Shown here piece by piece: positions 25,501 through 37,821 of a stretch of 64,000 nucleotides of DNA. Numbering within the stretch: position 1 is the first letter of the stretch; each line of letters opens with the position of its first letter. Source of the stretch: Stenogyne calaminthoides (lineage: Eukaryota; Streptophyta; Magnoliopsida; Lamiales; Lamiaceae); the NCBI GenBank assembly GCA_037126765.1, contig JBBCBC010000037.1:8127263-8191262 (forward strand). The letters are read 5' to 3'. Below the pieces are notes generated by a model. The model was given only the letters and a program-made list of their open reading frames with translations. It did no database searches and was not told where the DNA came from. The position numbers and the translations under genes were made by a program.

Positions 25501-27134
25501 TAGCCAGCTTTCCCTCATAAAAGCCACGATCAGAACCAGGCTTTCTGGTAAGGGATAGTCCAGGCTTCCCATAACGCCGCTCTTCATACTGAAAATCATA
25601 AGGTGAACTTTGAGAGTAAGAATGGTAAGAGCTTGCTCGCCTCATCTCATCTTCATGACCTCTTAGGCTCTGACAAATCAATTGATGATCATCATGTTAG
25701 CATGTAATCCATTTTGATGTGGAATTTTTGTGACAGCTAATTATATCATCACAAATATGTTAGTGGCAAAAATTTTATATCATTATTATTCTCATCGAGA
25801 GGTGTAACCTGTGGATCTTTTGGAGGCCGATCAGACGACTTCTCAACAGCATATTTTTTGTCTATATAAACATTCTTTATAAACTCGCGAACTTTATCAG
25901 CGTTGCTGCAAAACAAAAATTCATTTATTTAAGAGACTTCCCTTTTTATTTCTGCCATACACGATAAATTAATAGAACTCAAACCTGTTATCAGGATGTC
26001 TATGCCTCAGTGAGTCCCATGCTACCAAATATAACTCCCGTGCACGCTGGAATACCAACCATCATAAGTAACTGCAGAACACTGTTGAAGGGCGAGAAAG
26101 CAAGGACATATTTACCTGATTACCACCTTTTTGAAGTGCATCCACTTCTTGAGAAGTAAAATTAGCCATGGAAACGGACTTCACACGATGAGTAAACTCA
26201 CGGCTGAAAGTCACACGTAATTAACTTATTACAACATAATATTCAAAATGAAATTCTCAGCAAGAAAAAGCGTGCATCATCTAATGATTACACTGTGCAA
26301 CAGCTAATTAGTTTCTTGACAATTGATTTTAGATTGTGCTATTCCGGATTAAGTTGGCTTCATTTCGGACCAAGCATAGAACCATGCTTATCCATGTACG
26401 ATGTAATATTTTCTGGGGAAGTTGGCTGTCATTGACAAAATCATATATTTGACTCCTTAATCAGACATTACTGGTAGTATGTTCCAGAAACTGAGAGTTC
26501 TTATATAAAGAATCTCCAAAAGGTCCTTATCCAAAATCTCTAGCCCAATAATCCCAAGGTAATACGATTTACATTTGGAGAACTCTACATCAGTAATTAA
26601 CTTGTAAAATTATTTCGTTTAATATATAATAGTATTAAATTAAAAGGTGCATTATTAACTATTAAGCATTCTCCACAATATTAATCCATTGAACATCATA
26701 AAATACTTCAGTGAGAAGTTAGATACTCACTGTATTCCACTGCATGGCATACAGACGAAGGTCCAAAAGTTTGTGCACACATATTGAAGACCCTGAAAAC
26801 ACACACACCATAAAACAATCAAGCACAAAATACAACTACCCATCGTTCATAAATAGATAATTGAAATGGAGAAAAATAAAACCTTGATTATCCAAATAAC
26901 CAAAAGTTTACTCGGACGAAAAGCCAGAAAACTAACAATTAGGCACTAATTTGAAGGAACACAAGTCATACGCCAAATTCAACAAAATAATACAAAAAGG
27001 AACATCGTTTCTAAAGAAATACAAAAGAATCACATTACCAAGGCGTTGCAGTTAATGCATCGGCGATTAGGAGGAAGTTTCATCAATCCCCTGATTATTT
27101 TTTCGTTTCGTTCCTGCTCTCTTGTGCTACCCAT
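22597..27134 (-). CDS. ArfGAP-domain protein, AGD14/15 type
   Basis: Thirteen exons: complement(join(22597..22651, 23049..23094, 23178..23325, 23439..23525, 23654..23767, 23843..23968, 24101..24742, 25301..25669, 25809..25905, 25985..26046, 26116..26203, 26731..26792, 27039..27134)); 1992 nt, 663 residues, all in frame. The N-terminal ArfGAP domain starts near residue 11: zinc finger CINC-x16-CMPC (residues 27-50), then SGIHREFTHRVKSVSMANFTSQEV with the conserved finger Arg (GIHR), which supplies the arginine for GTP hydrolysis on Arf. The remainder is Ser/Pro-rich with NPF and NPFD motifs (TNPFDLPFD; protein ends GGNPFA), known EH-domain ligands in endocytic traffic. The architecture matches Arabidopsis AGD14. 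The finger has MPC where related proteins often have TNC. Exon 8 start is the least certain junction. Confidence 0.92.
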
Positions 27135-27434
27135 CTTTTGAGAAATTCAAAACCGCAACTCAAAACGAGAAATCAAGACACTGGTAATTACCGAAAACAA
27201 TCAATTAAAAAACGACGAGTGATAGAATGATCGGAAATTTTTCAGGGGCTGAGCTACAATAATTCGAATGAGAGAGAGAATTAGGGTTTTAGTGTTTTTC
27301 TGAATATGGGTTTGAGAGACGAGACTCTGAATCAGACCTCTCGCCCTCTCTCTCTCTCTCGTTCTCCCTCGCGCGCTCTTTCTTTCTCTGTTTCTTTCAC
27401 CTTCAGAGGCGAAAAGATTTGTATACAATTGTTG

Positions 27435-28520
27435 CCGTTAGGAAAACACTAACGCCAGGTAAGATCCTCGTTCGTTTGGTTTGGAAGGACGGTTTTTCTC
27501 CTGGCATTATAAGATTCACCGACTCTGGATAACGGGCAACGCATGACGAGTTAATTACTTAATTTTGGTTTTTTTTTTCTTTTCAAAACATAATTATGGA
27601 AAGTTTGCATGACTTTTGAACTTTCTGTTTGTTGGAGAAAAGGAAAATAACTTTATTGCGTATCTTCTCAAAAAAAACTTTATTGCGTAATTTAAATTTT
27701 ATTTTAAATTTAAAATTTTAATTTAAAAACTAGGCCCAATTTTTGTAAAACTAATGTAGTACTGGGCTAACGGGCCGTAATAATGAAAGCCCTAAACAAA
27801 GGAATAGCCCATTAAAGAAAGTATGAATGAGATGCTGGGAGAAACAAAAAAAAAGTTTTTATAATGATTGTGATTTCCTCAATTCGTTTATTTATGCGTG
27901 GTGTGCATGTATCGTGTGTAAAATACAAGATTAATCACTAACATAAACTAAAATTTTACTTTTAATTAATTGGTGTTAAAATCACCTTCTTTGGAAATTG
28001 CAATTTAATTTAAACTTTTGAATCTTGATAAATTAAATCTCAATTAAAAAAATTGCAATTTGAACCCGTAAGCAGATAAAATATTGATTTAATTAATGAA
28101 ATGTGAGATAAAAAAATTACTATTTGCAGAAAATTATAATATTAATAGTCTCAATTAAAAAAAAAAAGTACTTTTAAATCCAAATTAGTAGTTTCCTCTT
28201 CAATTCTCACGTGGATTGGGTTGATGTTGATCGGCAGATCTTTGGAACTGACGAATTGATTTTATAATATTTTACATCTTTACTTATGAGCTTTACATAT
28301 TAATTTATATTTATTCTAATTCTGTTATGTTCCTTTTTAAGCCGGCCCTTGGCCCCTTCATGGTTGTTGTTACAAAACCAAGACAGAATAATAGACCCCA
28401 TTTATAATTGATGCAAACAATTCAAGAAATAACTATTGTTGAGAATTTATGTGTTGCAAACTTAAACTTGAATAAGTTACAATCTGTTTTCTGCTGAAGT
28501 GATACCATTCAGCATTACAG
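27435..28520. other. Intergenic, AT-rich; part is copied at 31.1-31.5 kb
   Basis: No coding region is seen. The section 27590-27830 has a diverged copy downstream of the first MATE gene. A CT-rich stretch at 27340-27400 precedes the ArfGAP start and belongs to its leader or core promoter. Confidence 0.5.
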
Positions 28521-28889
28521 GTAATACTTTTGTAAATGAGTGCATATCTTTAACACAATCTCTGTTAAGATTTGTGTCTCTCTCTGTTCTTTCTCTAATC
28601 ATAATCAGTTTTCAGTGAAAAAGCTAAAGGTTCGTTTTTTAATGATGTTGAGCAGTGAAACACATGGATTCCTTTAGAGGGGAAAAAACTGTTGGATGTC
28701 ATCATCATGATTTTCTTTTTTGTCCCTTGTTTTCTTTAATAAGTGGATTTTTCCAATTATTGCCTTGAGATGTTAATTTGAATTATTGCACAACCCTTTC
28801 TTCTGATATTTTATCTTACTATTATTTTGCTAGATTTTAGTCCAGTAAACTGAATCACCTTTCTCATTGCTTCCTTTCTAATATTGCAG
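28521..28889 (+). other. Probable 5'-leader intron of the first MATE gene
   Basis: A donor (CATTACAG|GTAATA) at 28521 and an acceptor (TATTGCAG|AAGC) ending at 28889 flank a T-rich 369-base stretch 24 bases before the ATG. The second MATE gene also has an acceptor immediately before its ATG, which supports a shared leader intron. The transcription start was not identified. Confidence 0.45.
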
Positions 28890-28913
28890 AAGCAAAGATC
28901 CAATCTTTATTAA

Positions 28914-31020
28914 ATGGAGGAAAGCAACCATAGAGAACAGCTGTTGGAAATAACTGAAAGCAATGAAGAAAATCTCAAGACCAAAATCTGGAACGAAATC
29001 AAGAAAACGTGGGTGATTGCTGGTCCCGGAATCCTAATCCGATTTTCAACATTTGGAATAAACGTAATCAGCCAGGCTTTTATCGGCCACATTGGCGCCA
29101 CGGAGCTTGCCGCTTATGCCCTCATCTTCACCGTCCTCTTCCGTTTCGTCCTTGGCATTCTGGTAATAACTAATCAGTTTATAATAGCATAAGAAAATGT
29201 GAGAATGAAAGCTAATTAGTTTATTGAGTGCAGATTGGAATGACAAGTGGATTCGGAACACTGTGTGGGCAAGCATACGGTGCAAAACAGTATCACAAGC
29301 TCGGGATTTACCTTCAGCAATCATGGATTGTCTTACTTTCCGTCACATGTGTAATTTCACCGCGTTTATATTTGCTGCCCCCATCCTGAAAGCTTTAGGC
29401 CAGGACGAACGCATTGCTGAAATGGCAGGAACTATTGCTCTATGGTTTATTCCCGTGCTATTCTCGTTTGCTGTTTTGTGCAGCTGCAACATTTACCTGC
29501 AGTCACAGAGCAAGAACTTCATCCTTTCGTGCTTTGCGCTTCTTTCGTTAGTGCTGCACGTGTTCCTGTCGTGGCTTTTAACTGTGAAGTACAAGTTCGG
29601 GTTTCGTGGTGCTATGGTATCGGTTATTTTAGCGTACTGGGCTCCTAACGCGGGCCAGCTCGTGTATATAACTTGTGGGGGTTGTGGAGAGACGTGGAAA
29701 GGTTTTACGGTGTTGGCATTTAAGGATCTTGGACCTGCGATCAAGCTTTCTGTATCGTCTGGTGTCATGGTTTGGTTAGGCTGCTGCTGCTATTTATACA
29801 GATTATTTTGATTCGTCGTTATGATTGTGTGGTGATTGAGATTTTTTTTACTTTGTATTGGCAGCCTTGAGACGTGGTACAATTCGATTCTGCTTCTTTT
29901 GACTGGAAACATGGAAAATGCAGAGGTTACAATTGATGCTCTTTCTATCTGGTAGTGTTATATAACTTCTTCTCCGTGTTGATGTTTTCGTTGCGTTATG
30001 ATGATAAGTGATCGGAATTTGTGGTTGTTGCAGCCTTAATATTAGCGGGTGGGCTCTGATGATTTCCTTAGGTTTCATGGCTACAGCAAGGTAGTACAGT
30101 ACAACTCTTGACTCGTCATTTGAAAGGTTTCGTATGTTCTTTTGGTTAATCGATGCGTTCTTTCAGTGTTCGTGTGTCGAATGAGCTGGGAAGGAGGGAT
30201 GCTAAAGCTGCAAAATTCTCAATTGTGATGATAGCGGTTACATCATTGGCGATTGCGCTTGTTCTGTTTGTATTTTTTGTATTGTTTAGGGAAAACTTGG
30301 CTTATGTGTTCACCAAAAGTGAGGATGTGGCGAAGGCAGTTGCTCGTTTATCGCCTCTTCTTGCATTCACTATACTCTTGAATGGCGTTCAACCGGTTCT
30401 TTCAGGTGAAACAAATTAAGACGACAGTTTTAAAAACACTACATACGTACGTACAATCTACATCTAATCATGTATGTACGCAGGTGTTGCAAATGGATCG
30501 GGACAACAAGGCACTGTCGCCTATGTTAACCTCGGTTGCTATTACTTGATCGGAATACCTTTGGGAGTTGTACTCGGTTTTATCATCAAACTGAAAGTCG
30601 AAGTAAGGTTACTTATTTATCGATCTTTGTTCTTTCGAGCTTTCAGTTTACAGTCTGAAGTGTGATAAGTACATGTTTCGTGACTGTAGGGTCTTTGGAC
30701 AGGAATGATAATCGGGACGGGTGTCCAAACTGTTGTACTTGTGATCATGGTTTGCAGAACTGATTGGGATGAACAGGTAAAACTAATGGATGACCGTTTC
30801 GTGTTATTAAACACTTTTAGCTAGAAAAACTATAATGACGAAATTTATGGCATTATAGGTCAATTTTGTAGCCACTTTGTTTTTGAAATCTCCTTCTCTT
30901 ATGCAGGTATCCCTTGCTCAGAAACGAGTGAATCGACCTCTTTTGGATGCCGAAACTATAATAATGTGGACTCTGGAGCTGCATGAAAGTTTTTGCATTG
31001 CTTGCTTAATTGAAGTGTAA
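28914..31020 (+). CDS. MATE (DTX) efflux transporter, paralogue 1; one-base frameshift in exon 2
   Basis: Eight exons: join(28914..29162, 29234..29774, 29865..29951, 30034..30090, 30167..30405, 30484..30602, 30690..30776, 30907..31020), about 497 residues if exon 2 were whole. Landmarks: IWNEIKKTWVIAGPGILIRF (start of TM1), GTLCGQAYGAKQYHKLGIYLQ (MatE signature loop), LCSCNIYLQSQSKN, SSGVMVC, RVSNELGRRDAKAAKFS and LNGVQPVLSGVANGSG. These are multidrug/toxin antiporters with 12 membrane helices, exporting secondary metabolites or organic acids against H+. The frame is lost near 29355-29364: the upstream frame reads SVTCVISP and the downstream frame resumes at FIFAAPILKALGQ, so one base is missing. 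The equivalent exon of the paralogue is 542 nt against 541 here. As read, it would stop at about residue 136: a pseudogene, or a sequence error. Confidence 0.88.
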
Positions 31021-31089
31021 ATTGCTCAATGTGGTTTTTCCAGGAAGAGGTTAATTAGTTACACAAATGCAGAATGATACAGCTAAAGT

Positions 31090-31500
31090 TGGTATGGTCT
31101 TAAATGAAATTCCCAGCAAGAGAAAGCGTGCATCATCCAATGATTACAGCTCATTTTTTTCCTGATAATTGAGTTTAGGCTGTGCTGTTCTGGTTCTGGG
31201 TTAAGTTGGCTTCATTGAATTATGGAATGTTTGCATGACTTTTGGGCTTTCCTTCTGTTAGAAAGAAGGAAAATAACTTTAATTTATTATACTACATATT
31301 TTAGCATTTCTTTTAGGGAAGTGCAATAATTTAATTTAAGATTGTGGATGCAATAATAAACCGAACAATTGATCTATGAGCAATTGTAATAATCTAAAAA
31401 AATAAATTCCCAATTTTTATAAAAACAAATGTAGTAATGGGCAAAATGAGCCGTAACAGCGAAGCCCGCATATGATGTGCGTGTCTTTATTGCATTTGAG
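31090..31500. repeat. Partial duplicate of the ArfGAP intron and upstream region
   Basis: The first part (31108-31217) matches the ArfGAP intron at about 26245-26365, sharing AAAGCGTGCATCATC, AATGATTACA and TTAAGTTGGCTTCATT. It then jumps to sequence like 27593-27830: AATTATGGAANGTTTGCATG, AAGGAAAATAACTTTA, then CCCAATTTTTNTAAAA and AATGTAGTANTGGGC. Order and strand are kept but about 1.2 kb is missing between the parts. It lies immediately after the MATE stop codon. Confidence 0.7.
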
Positions 31501-33010
31501 CACAGTGCACTTTCCATTGTATAATCAAATCTCTTTTAAAAGAATTTTGTCTCATCTAAACATCCAAATTTATAGAGGCGTCGAATTAATATATTTTATA
31601 TTATCATCTTAACACTCCCTTTTTACTCATGAACTGAATTTTCTTACTCCATCATTATGAGAAGGTCCATTGATTCATATTAAAATCTCAAAAAAATATG
31701 AACATGCATCAGCCAACATCTCAAAACAGATTTAAATGAGCCTCGTGGGTGGGTCATCATTTAAATCACATTCAAGAGAGTTACAAACAAAAATATTACA
31801 AACCTTTAATTAAAAATTAATAGTTAAACAAAACTTGACCACCAATATAAAATTGACAAGGACTTGATAAGATATAAATATCAATTTTATACCTAAAGAA
31901 TAACCATGATTAAATACAAAATTATTACTTCACTTTGATCGAGCCTCGTTGGAGGGTCATCGCCGCCACTAATAATAATTCACAATCATCCTTTTTGGAA
32001 TTTATTAAATGAAAAGCCTATTTTTGACCACATGTAGGGGAATTTCTCCAAAAGATTTCACAAATAAATAAATCATGGAGGTCAAAATTAATTTGTGTCA
32101 AAATAAATTAATTATTATAACATACTTAGTAATTTTTTAATTTGAGATTTTTTCGTTGAGCAATTCTCATGCAAACACATTTAAACAAATTAAATAAAGC
32201 ATAAGAAAACATTAACAAAGAATAAATCAAGCAAAACGTAAAATAAACACATTGGGCACAAATTATCCAACCTGTCATGGTTTGATTTCTTTGGCTTGAT
32301 TTTGAAGAAACGGGCGTCTTACCTTTCTTCCATCAGTTCGCCTCAAGAGAACTCCGTTTTTTGAAACGCCATCACGCCAAGCACTCGCGGCCAGATGCAC
32401 GCTAGCGCGCGATCGGCGGCAGCAATTGAGCGCCCGTCTCATGCACCTGGGGTGGCTCAGACAAGACGCCTGTGCCGCCTGCCAGCGGTTTCACATGCCT
32501 CGGCAGCCTTGGCCCTTAGCCGCCTCGATGCATGAGCGCCTCGGGTTCGGCTAAAGATAAAAGGCCGCACGTTCGCTTGCCGATCCCGCCTTGGCGCCTA
32601 GCGCCTCGCCCCATGGACGACGCCGAGTGTGCCTCCCTTGACACGTTTCGCGCGGCGCAATTCGCCCACGTACGGCTCCGGATCCGTCTTTAACTCGTCT
32701 CCGTCTTTGATCAAGTTACAATTTATTTAACGAAAAATAAATACCTTAAATCTAGACTAGTCTATTACAATGAACAAATCAAATAGCCTAATCCACTCAT
32801 GGATTTTCTCACGAGAAAAACAAATCCGAACGAGTCGAATTAAAAACCATTCATTCATACGCATGAAAAAAAACACACATTAAATATCATGACAATTGGA
32901 AACCTGCAAAACAGATTTAGTAATTCTACTATCCAATTTCAATTTAATGTTCAACAATTTAAATAACAATTTAAAAAATCAGAGCTCGAAACCAGAGCTC
33001 TGATACCAGT
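31500..33010 (-). mobile_element. Non-coding internal region of an LTR retrotransposon, with GC-rich island and primer binding site
   Basis: The left limit is uncertain. On the minus strand the LTR end (CCCAACA) at 33011 is followed by TGGTATCAGAGC at 33008-32997, the usual primer binding site complementary to initiator Met-tRNA. Moving away from it there is an AT-rich leader, then at 32290-32700 a markedly GC-rich stretch full of GCCTCG/GGCGC repeats, then AT-rich DNA. No gag or pol frame is visible. A non-autonomous, large-derivative type of element fits best. Two short similar segments starting GAGCCTCGT occur at 31739 and 31942. Confidence 0.55.
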
Positions 33011-34687
33011 TGTTGGGTAAATCGGGGTGCCCGGATCTATTTGAGATGATTTTTAAATACATATTTAAATCAAACAAATAATTACTAACATGAATTAATC
33101 ATAAATCAATTCAACATAATAATTAAACAACATGCGTACATGTAATTCACGTAAATCCTAAACATGCGGAACTAGGAGTTACGGAATTACTAACCTCTTG
33201 AAGAATCAAACGGATGAATCAACCCAAGAGCCTTCCCAAATATATCCCCAAAGTCCACGAACGCTATCCGGTGGGAAGATTTCAACGAGCGATTTTAATG
33301 GGAGAGAAAATAAATATTTTGCTACCACCTTTGTGGATTTCTAATATTTTCAACACATGGAATTGCACTTGGGAATGAAGAGCTTATCCCCTATAAATAG
33401 GGAGGAGAGGGGGACGAAAATTAGGGTTGAAAAATAAGGGAGAAAATATTTTCTTGATCTCCAAGAAATCTTGAATATATCTCCTATATTCTTTTCTCCT
33501 TAATTAAATTTTCCATAAAAATCTCCTTCCCTCTTCTACCTTGATATTTTCGAAATTAACAAAATATAAGGAGTCAAGATTTGACTTCTTGAATTTATGG
33601 GATAATTAATAATTATCTCTTTCCATAAAATATCTACAAGAAAATCAAGACAATCTTTTCTTCCTTTTATTTAAATAATTTTCGAAAATTACTACTTGGA
33701 AATATAGCAAGAATATTTTATTCTCTCTCTCATTAATTGGACTTTATTTTGGGCTATTTGGGGGACCTTTAGGAGAATTAAGATTGGACCTCCAATGGAC
33801 ATTGAAGCTTTAATATTTTGGGTCAAATATTATTCAAGTCCATTAATATTAATTTACTCCACTATAAAATTAATATTGAACTATTCATCTTAACCCATAT
33901 TACGATTTCACATATAACATGGCTCCCGGTCATTATTTCCCGCGTTTAAGATTATCTTAGTCCATTAATTAATTAAGCCACTGAACAAGCTTTATATTAA
34001 TTAATATATGTGTCCTTGGAGTAAAGACAACTCAACATTATTATCCATGCCGGAAATAAATTTCCACTTGCAAGATTTGACATGATAAAGGATATGAGTC
34101 CACCAAGGGACAAATCAAGCAAGACGACGTTCTTGCGCGATTCTCCGTATTAAATGTCAAAGAATCGTCATGTAATTAATAATATTGCCCAAGATATAAG
34201 GTATTGAATCGCATTGACTCTCTTCCCATCATAAGTCAAAGCAATAGTTATTAATTTCACACGATCCTATTTAAGGGACGAAGATTAAGAAACAACGCAC
34301 CAATCGAGGTATATTCTTGTATATTCAAGATGAAAGAATTTGTCCTCATGTGGGTCCTCATTCAAATAGACTTAAATGCGCTAGTCGATCCTTGGTCAAG
34401 ACAGACCAATCTGGGTCTCACACTTCAACCGCTTCATGATGGTTCGCTCATTTCCATCTGGGTTGTGAATTTGTACTTAATTACGGGGTCATTAATTTGA
34501 TCTTCATGATGATCGTATCACTAAATTAATTACAATGTAATACGTACTGTCTTATTGAACGGGTTTGTAATAAACATATATAACATTCATTCATATTTAA
34601 TTCAACAGTGATTAAATGATTTAATAAATAAGAAACTTTAGTTTGGTTATACAAAGTAAAAGCATACTTTTCAGTATAACCCCAACA
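33011..34687 (-). mobile_element. 1.68-kb LTR (5' LTR of the minus-strand element)
   Basis: The plus strand starts TGTTGGGTAAATC and ends ACCCCAACA, giving TGTTGGG/CCCAACA terminal inverted repeats. A primer binding site adjoins its left end, so on the minus strand it is a 5' LTR. A TATA-like TATAAATAGGGAGG (plus strand 33402-33415) lies inside. It interrupts a copia polyprotein whose first recognisable base is 34688. A 5-base target duplication would be expected; the far end of the element was not found in the window. Decayed relatives are at 405-1640. Confidence 0.7.
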
Positions 34688-36220
34688 ATGAAGCCATGAA
34701 ATTCGAGATGGACTCGATGTACACCAATCAAGTCTAAGACTTGGTTGAGTTGCCTAAAGGGGTTAGACCCATATGTTGCGATTGGGTCTTCATGCAAAAG
34801 ACAAATGCAAATGACAAAGTACAAACCTACAAAGCTAGGTTGGTGGCGAAAGGTTATAGTCAACGCGAAGGCATTGACTGTGATGAGACCTTCTCACTAG
34901 TTGCAAAGATCAAGTCCATTTGAATTTTACTTGCGATAGCAATACACTGTGATTATGAGATTTGACAGATGGATGTCAAAACAGCTTTCCTCAATGTAGA
35001 CATTGATAAGGAAGTGTTTATGACTCAACCGGAAGGTTTCACATCTAAGTCAAATTATAATCTAGTATGCAAGCTAAAGATATCCATTTATGGATTGAAG
35101 TAAGCTTCAATGAGTTGGAATATCCGATTTGATGAAGCTATCAAGTTTTTAGACTTCATCATAAATTCGGAAGATCCTTGTGTTTATTGTAAACACAACG
35201 AAAAGAATATTATTTTCATAATCGTGTATGTAAATGACACATTGATTTTGAGAAACAATATCCCGTTAATGCAGTCCGTTGAAGATTATTTATCGAAGAC
35301 CTTCATGGTGAAGGATCTTTGTGAAGCCTGCTACATCTTAGGGATCAAGATCCAAAGAGATAGATCCAGAAGGATGTTGAGGCTGTCACAGTCCACCTAT
35401 GTAGACAAGGTGTTGAAGCGTTTTGCGATAGAAAACTCTAAGAGAGGGTCTCTACCGGCAAATCATGGGATAAAGCTGTCAAAGAAGGATTGTCCTTCTA
35501 ATGAAGCTGATATCAAGCACATGGAATATGTCCCATATGCATATGCAATTGGGTCAATCATGTACGCCATGACTTGCACTAGGCCAAATGTGGCCTACGC
35601 TATCAACATCACTGGTAGATACCAACAGAATCAGGGTGAGTCTCACTGGATTGCTGTCAAGACCATTTTGAAGTATCTTAGACGAACTAAAGAATGTTTC
35701 CTTGTCTATAGTGGACAGTCAGAACCAGTAGTGACTGGTTATGCTGACGCAAGTTTCCAATCCGACTATGATGATTACAAATCGCAGTCAGGCTACGTTT
35801 CACTCTCATTAATGAGGCGGTCAGTTGGAATAGTTCCAAGCAAAAGGACCGCAGATTCAACATTTGAAGTTGAATACATCGGTGTATCAGAAGCCTCAAG
35901 GAGGCTGTCTGGATTTTATAGTTCTTAAGAGAACTAGGGGTAGTTCCGAGTGCCAGTTGTCTAATAAAGTTTTTATTGAGACACCACTGATGCGATTGCG
36001 CAAGTAAAGGAACCGAGATCAACAAGCATAAGCGAGCATGTACCAAGACTTGTCATTTAATCCGGGAGATCATAGCGATATGCGAAATAGAATTAAAATG
36101 CATTCCCACATATTCAATTTGAAAGATCATTTCACCACTGAGTGTTCATGTACACACTAGACATTTGATGGTCTAGGGGTTTAGACATGTAAGTGATTGA
36201 CTCTAGTCCAAGTGGGAGAT
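34688..36220 (+). pseudogene. Ty1/copia polyprotein fragment (reverse transcriptase and RNase H), element 1
   Basis: The recognisable order is: RT start (LPKGVRPICCDWVF, YKARLVAKGYSQREGIDCDETFS), DVKTAFLNVDIDKEVFMTQPEGF, ISIYGLK, then YVNDTLIL at the position of the YVDD catalytic box, a connection region, and RNase H (GYADASFQSDYDDYKSQSGYV). Stops occur at about 34736, 34921, 34966 and 35101, and catalytic Asp of YVDD is replaced by Asn. Gag, protease and integrase are missing, cut off by the LTR at 33011-34687. The element is inactive. Confidence 0.9.
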
Positions 36221-37821
36221 TGTTAGTGTTAGTGTCCTAGAGACAATCTATTGAAAGGACATCATACTCGATGATATTCAGTTTGATTTAATATTATAGT
36301 TTATTTAATATTAATGTATGGCAATACACTTGTTTGAATATTATGTTTGATTGTTTGCATTTATTCATACAAGTGTTCCCATGAGTCATTGTTGTCATTG
36401 AGGTTGTGAGAACTCATATGACTTAAGCATGATTCTCAAATAGCCCCGATCAAGGATCATCAAGAATGAGATATTGATGATGCAATGGAGATTGGTGTGC
36501 GATCTGCATCATACTCTTAGAGAGTGTAGTAAGATCTCACTTATTACGAGATACTAGGTATCTCATGATGGATGCACAAATACCTTAGTGGGTATTGGTA
36601 TACCCATCCGAGAAACCGTTTGATGTATTTCCACTATATGTGTCTACGGGTGTCTCTGTTAGTGGGAGAGATGCGATACTCCTTTGACTTGAGGTCAATA
36701 CGCACGACATGTGTGGAATGATGAACTTTGACCATGACCAATGCTTGCACCCTTCCATGGGTAGATACGGCTTGGATTGGGTTCATCACGAAGTGCATGT
36801 GTGTGGTAGTTGAGCCAAGAATATGATTCATTCCTCAATGTGGATTTAGAGAGAATACTCATCTTCTCATCATAATTGGATCAAAGTCATCGGCCGATGC
36901 ACGTCAACTTAGACTTTGTGGCTAAGTGTGACATACATGATCAATTAGTGATTAGAGATAAATTGATTATGTTATTTGAATAGACACTTCATCATGTTCA
37001 AGACTAATCGAGTATTCGCGAATGAAATGAGGAAATCGTAATAGGCCATGTTTCAGTTGCAGGTAGTTGCATTTTTCTCGCAACGTACCTCATATATTGA
37101 GAATGTCTGATTTATTGTTTAGGGTTCAATTAAGACCGTTAGTTTGACTAATCACTCGATATATGAGGGCATATGGGTCACACAATAAGTAGTTCCCCTT
37201 TACGGATTATGGTTGGTTGATTAAATGTTAAATTAGATTTAATATTTAATTTATGGAGAATTAATTAATAATAGATTAATTTAGAATTAATTATTATTAA
37301 TGTTTAATTAAATTGGATTTAATTAAATAGGATTCCCAATAATAATATATGGAATATTATTGTAGGATTTAATATATATGGAATCAAATCCGTAGAGATT
37401 TGATGTACATGAGAATTAAATCCGTAGAGATTTTATATGGGGAAATAAATCGTAGAGATTTATTTAAATAAAGATTAGGGATTTTATTTCCCAATCAGGC
37501 TAGCTTAAGATTTAAGCTGGGCCTCCCTATATATACAAGCTCTTGGGAATTCACAAACAACGTTAATTCATTATTCTCTTCATAAGATCTAGAGTGAGAA
37601 TTTTCCTAGCAAATTCATCTCAGGATTCAACGCTGACAAATCTGTGCAAGTTCGTAATTGGGGATTACGTGGATACCGTAGTAGAGAATTCTGCACTCGA
37701 GTTACTGTAAGATTTCTCGTTATGATTATTGTAATCTGTATGCAATTAATTGTTCATTGTTGGTGAACTTTAATTTCCGTTGCGCATGTATTACGTGTTT
37801 ACGTGCCTCTAAATTCCAACA
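36221..37821 (+). mobile_element. 3' LTR of copia element 1 (1.6 kb)
   Basis: A purine-rich tract (AAGTGGGAGAT, 36210-36220) directly precedes TGTTAGTGTTAGTG. The LTR ends AAATTCCAACA at 37821. TG..CA ends, the polypurine tract and the upstream RNase H frame all agree. The sequence to the right continues a different copia pol, so element 1 seems to have inserted into element 2. Confidence 0.75.

Noticed and set aside
32997..33008. tRNA gene fragment
   Set aside because: Only the 12 bases complementary to the 3' end of initiator Met-tRNA are present, at an LTR boundary: a primer binding site.
33011..34687. Solo LTR
   Set aside because: A primer binding site adjoins it and the flanking 5-mers differ, so it is one end of a longer element.
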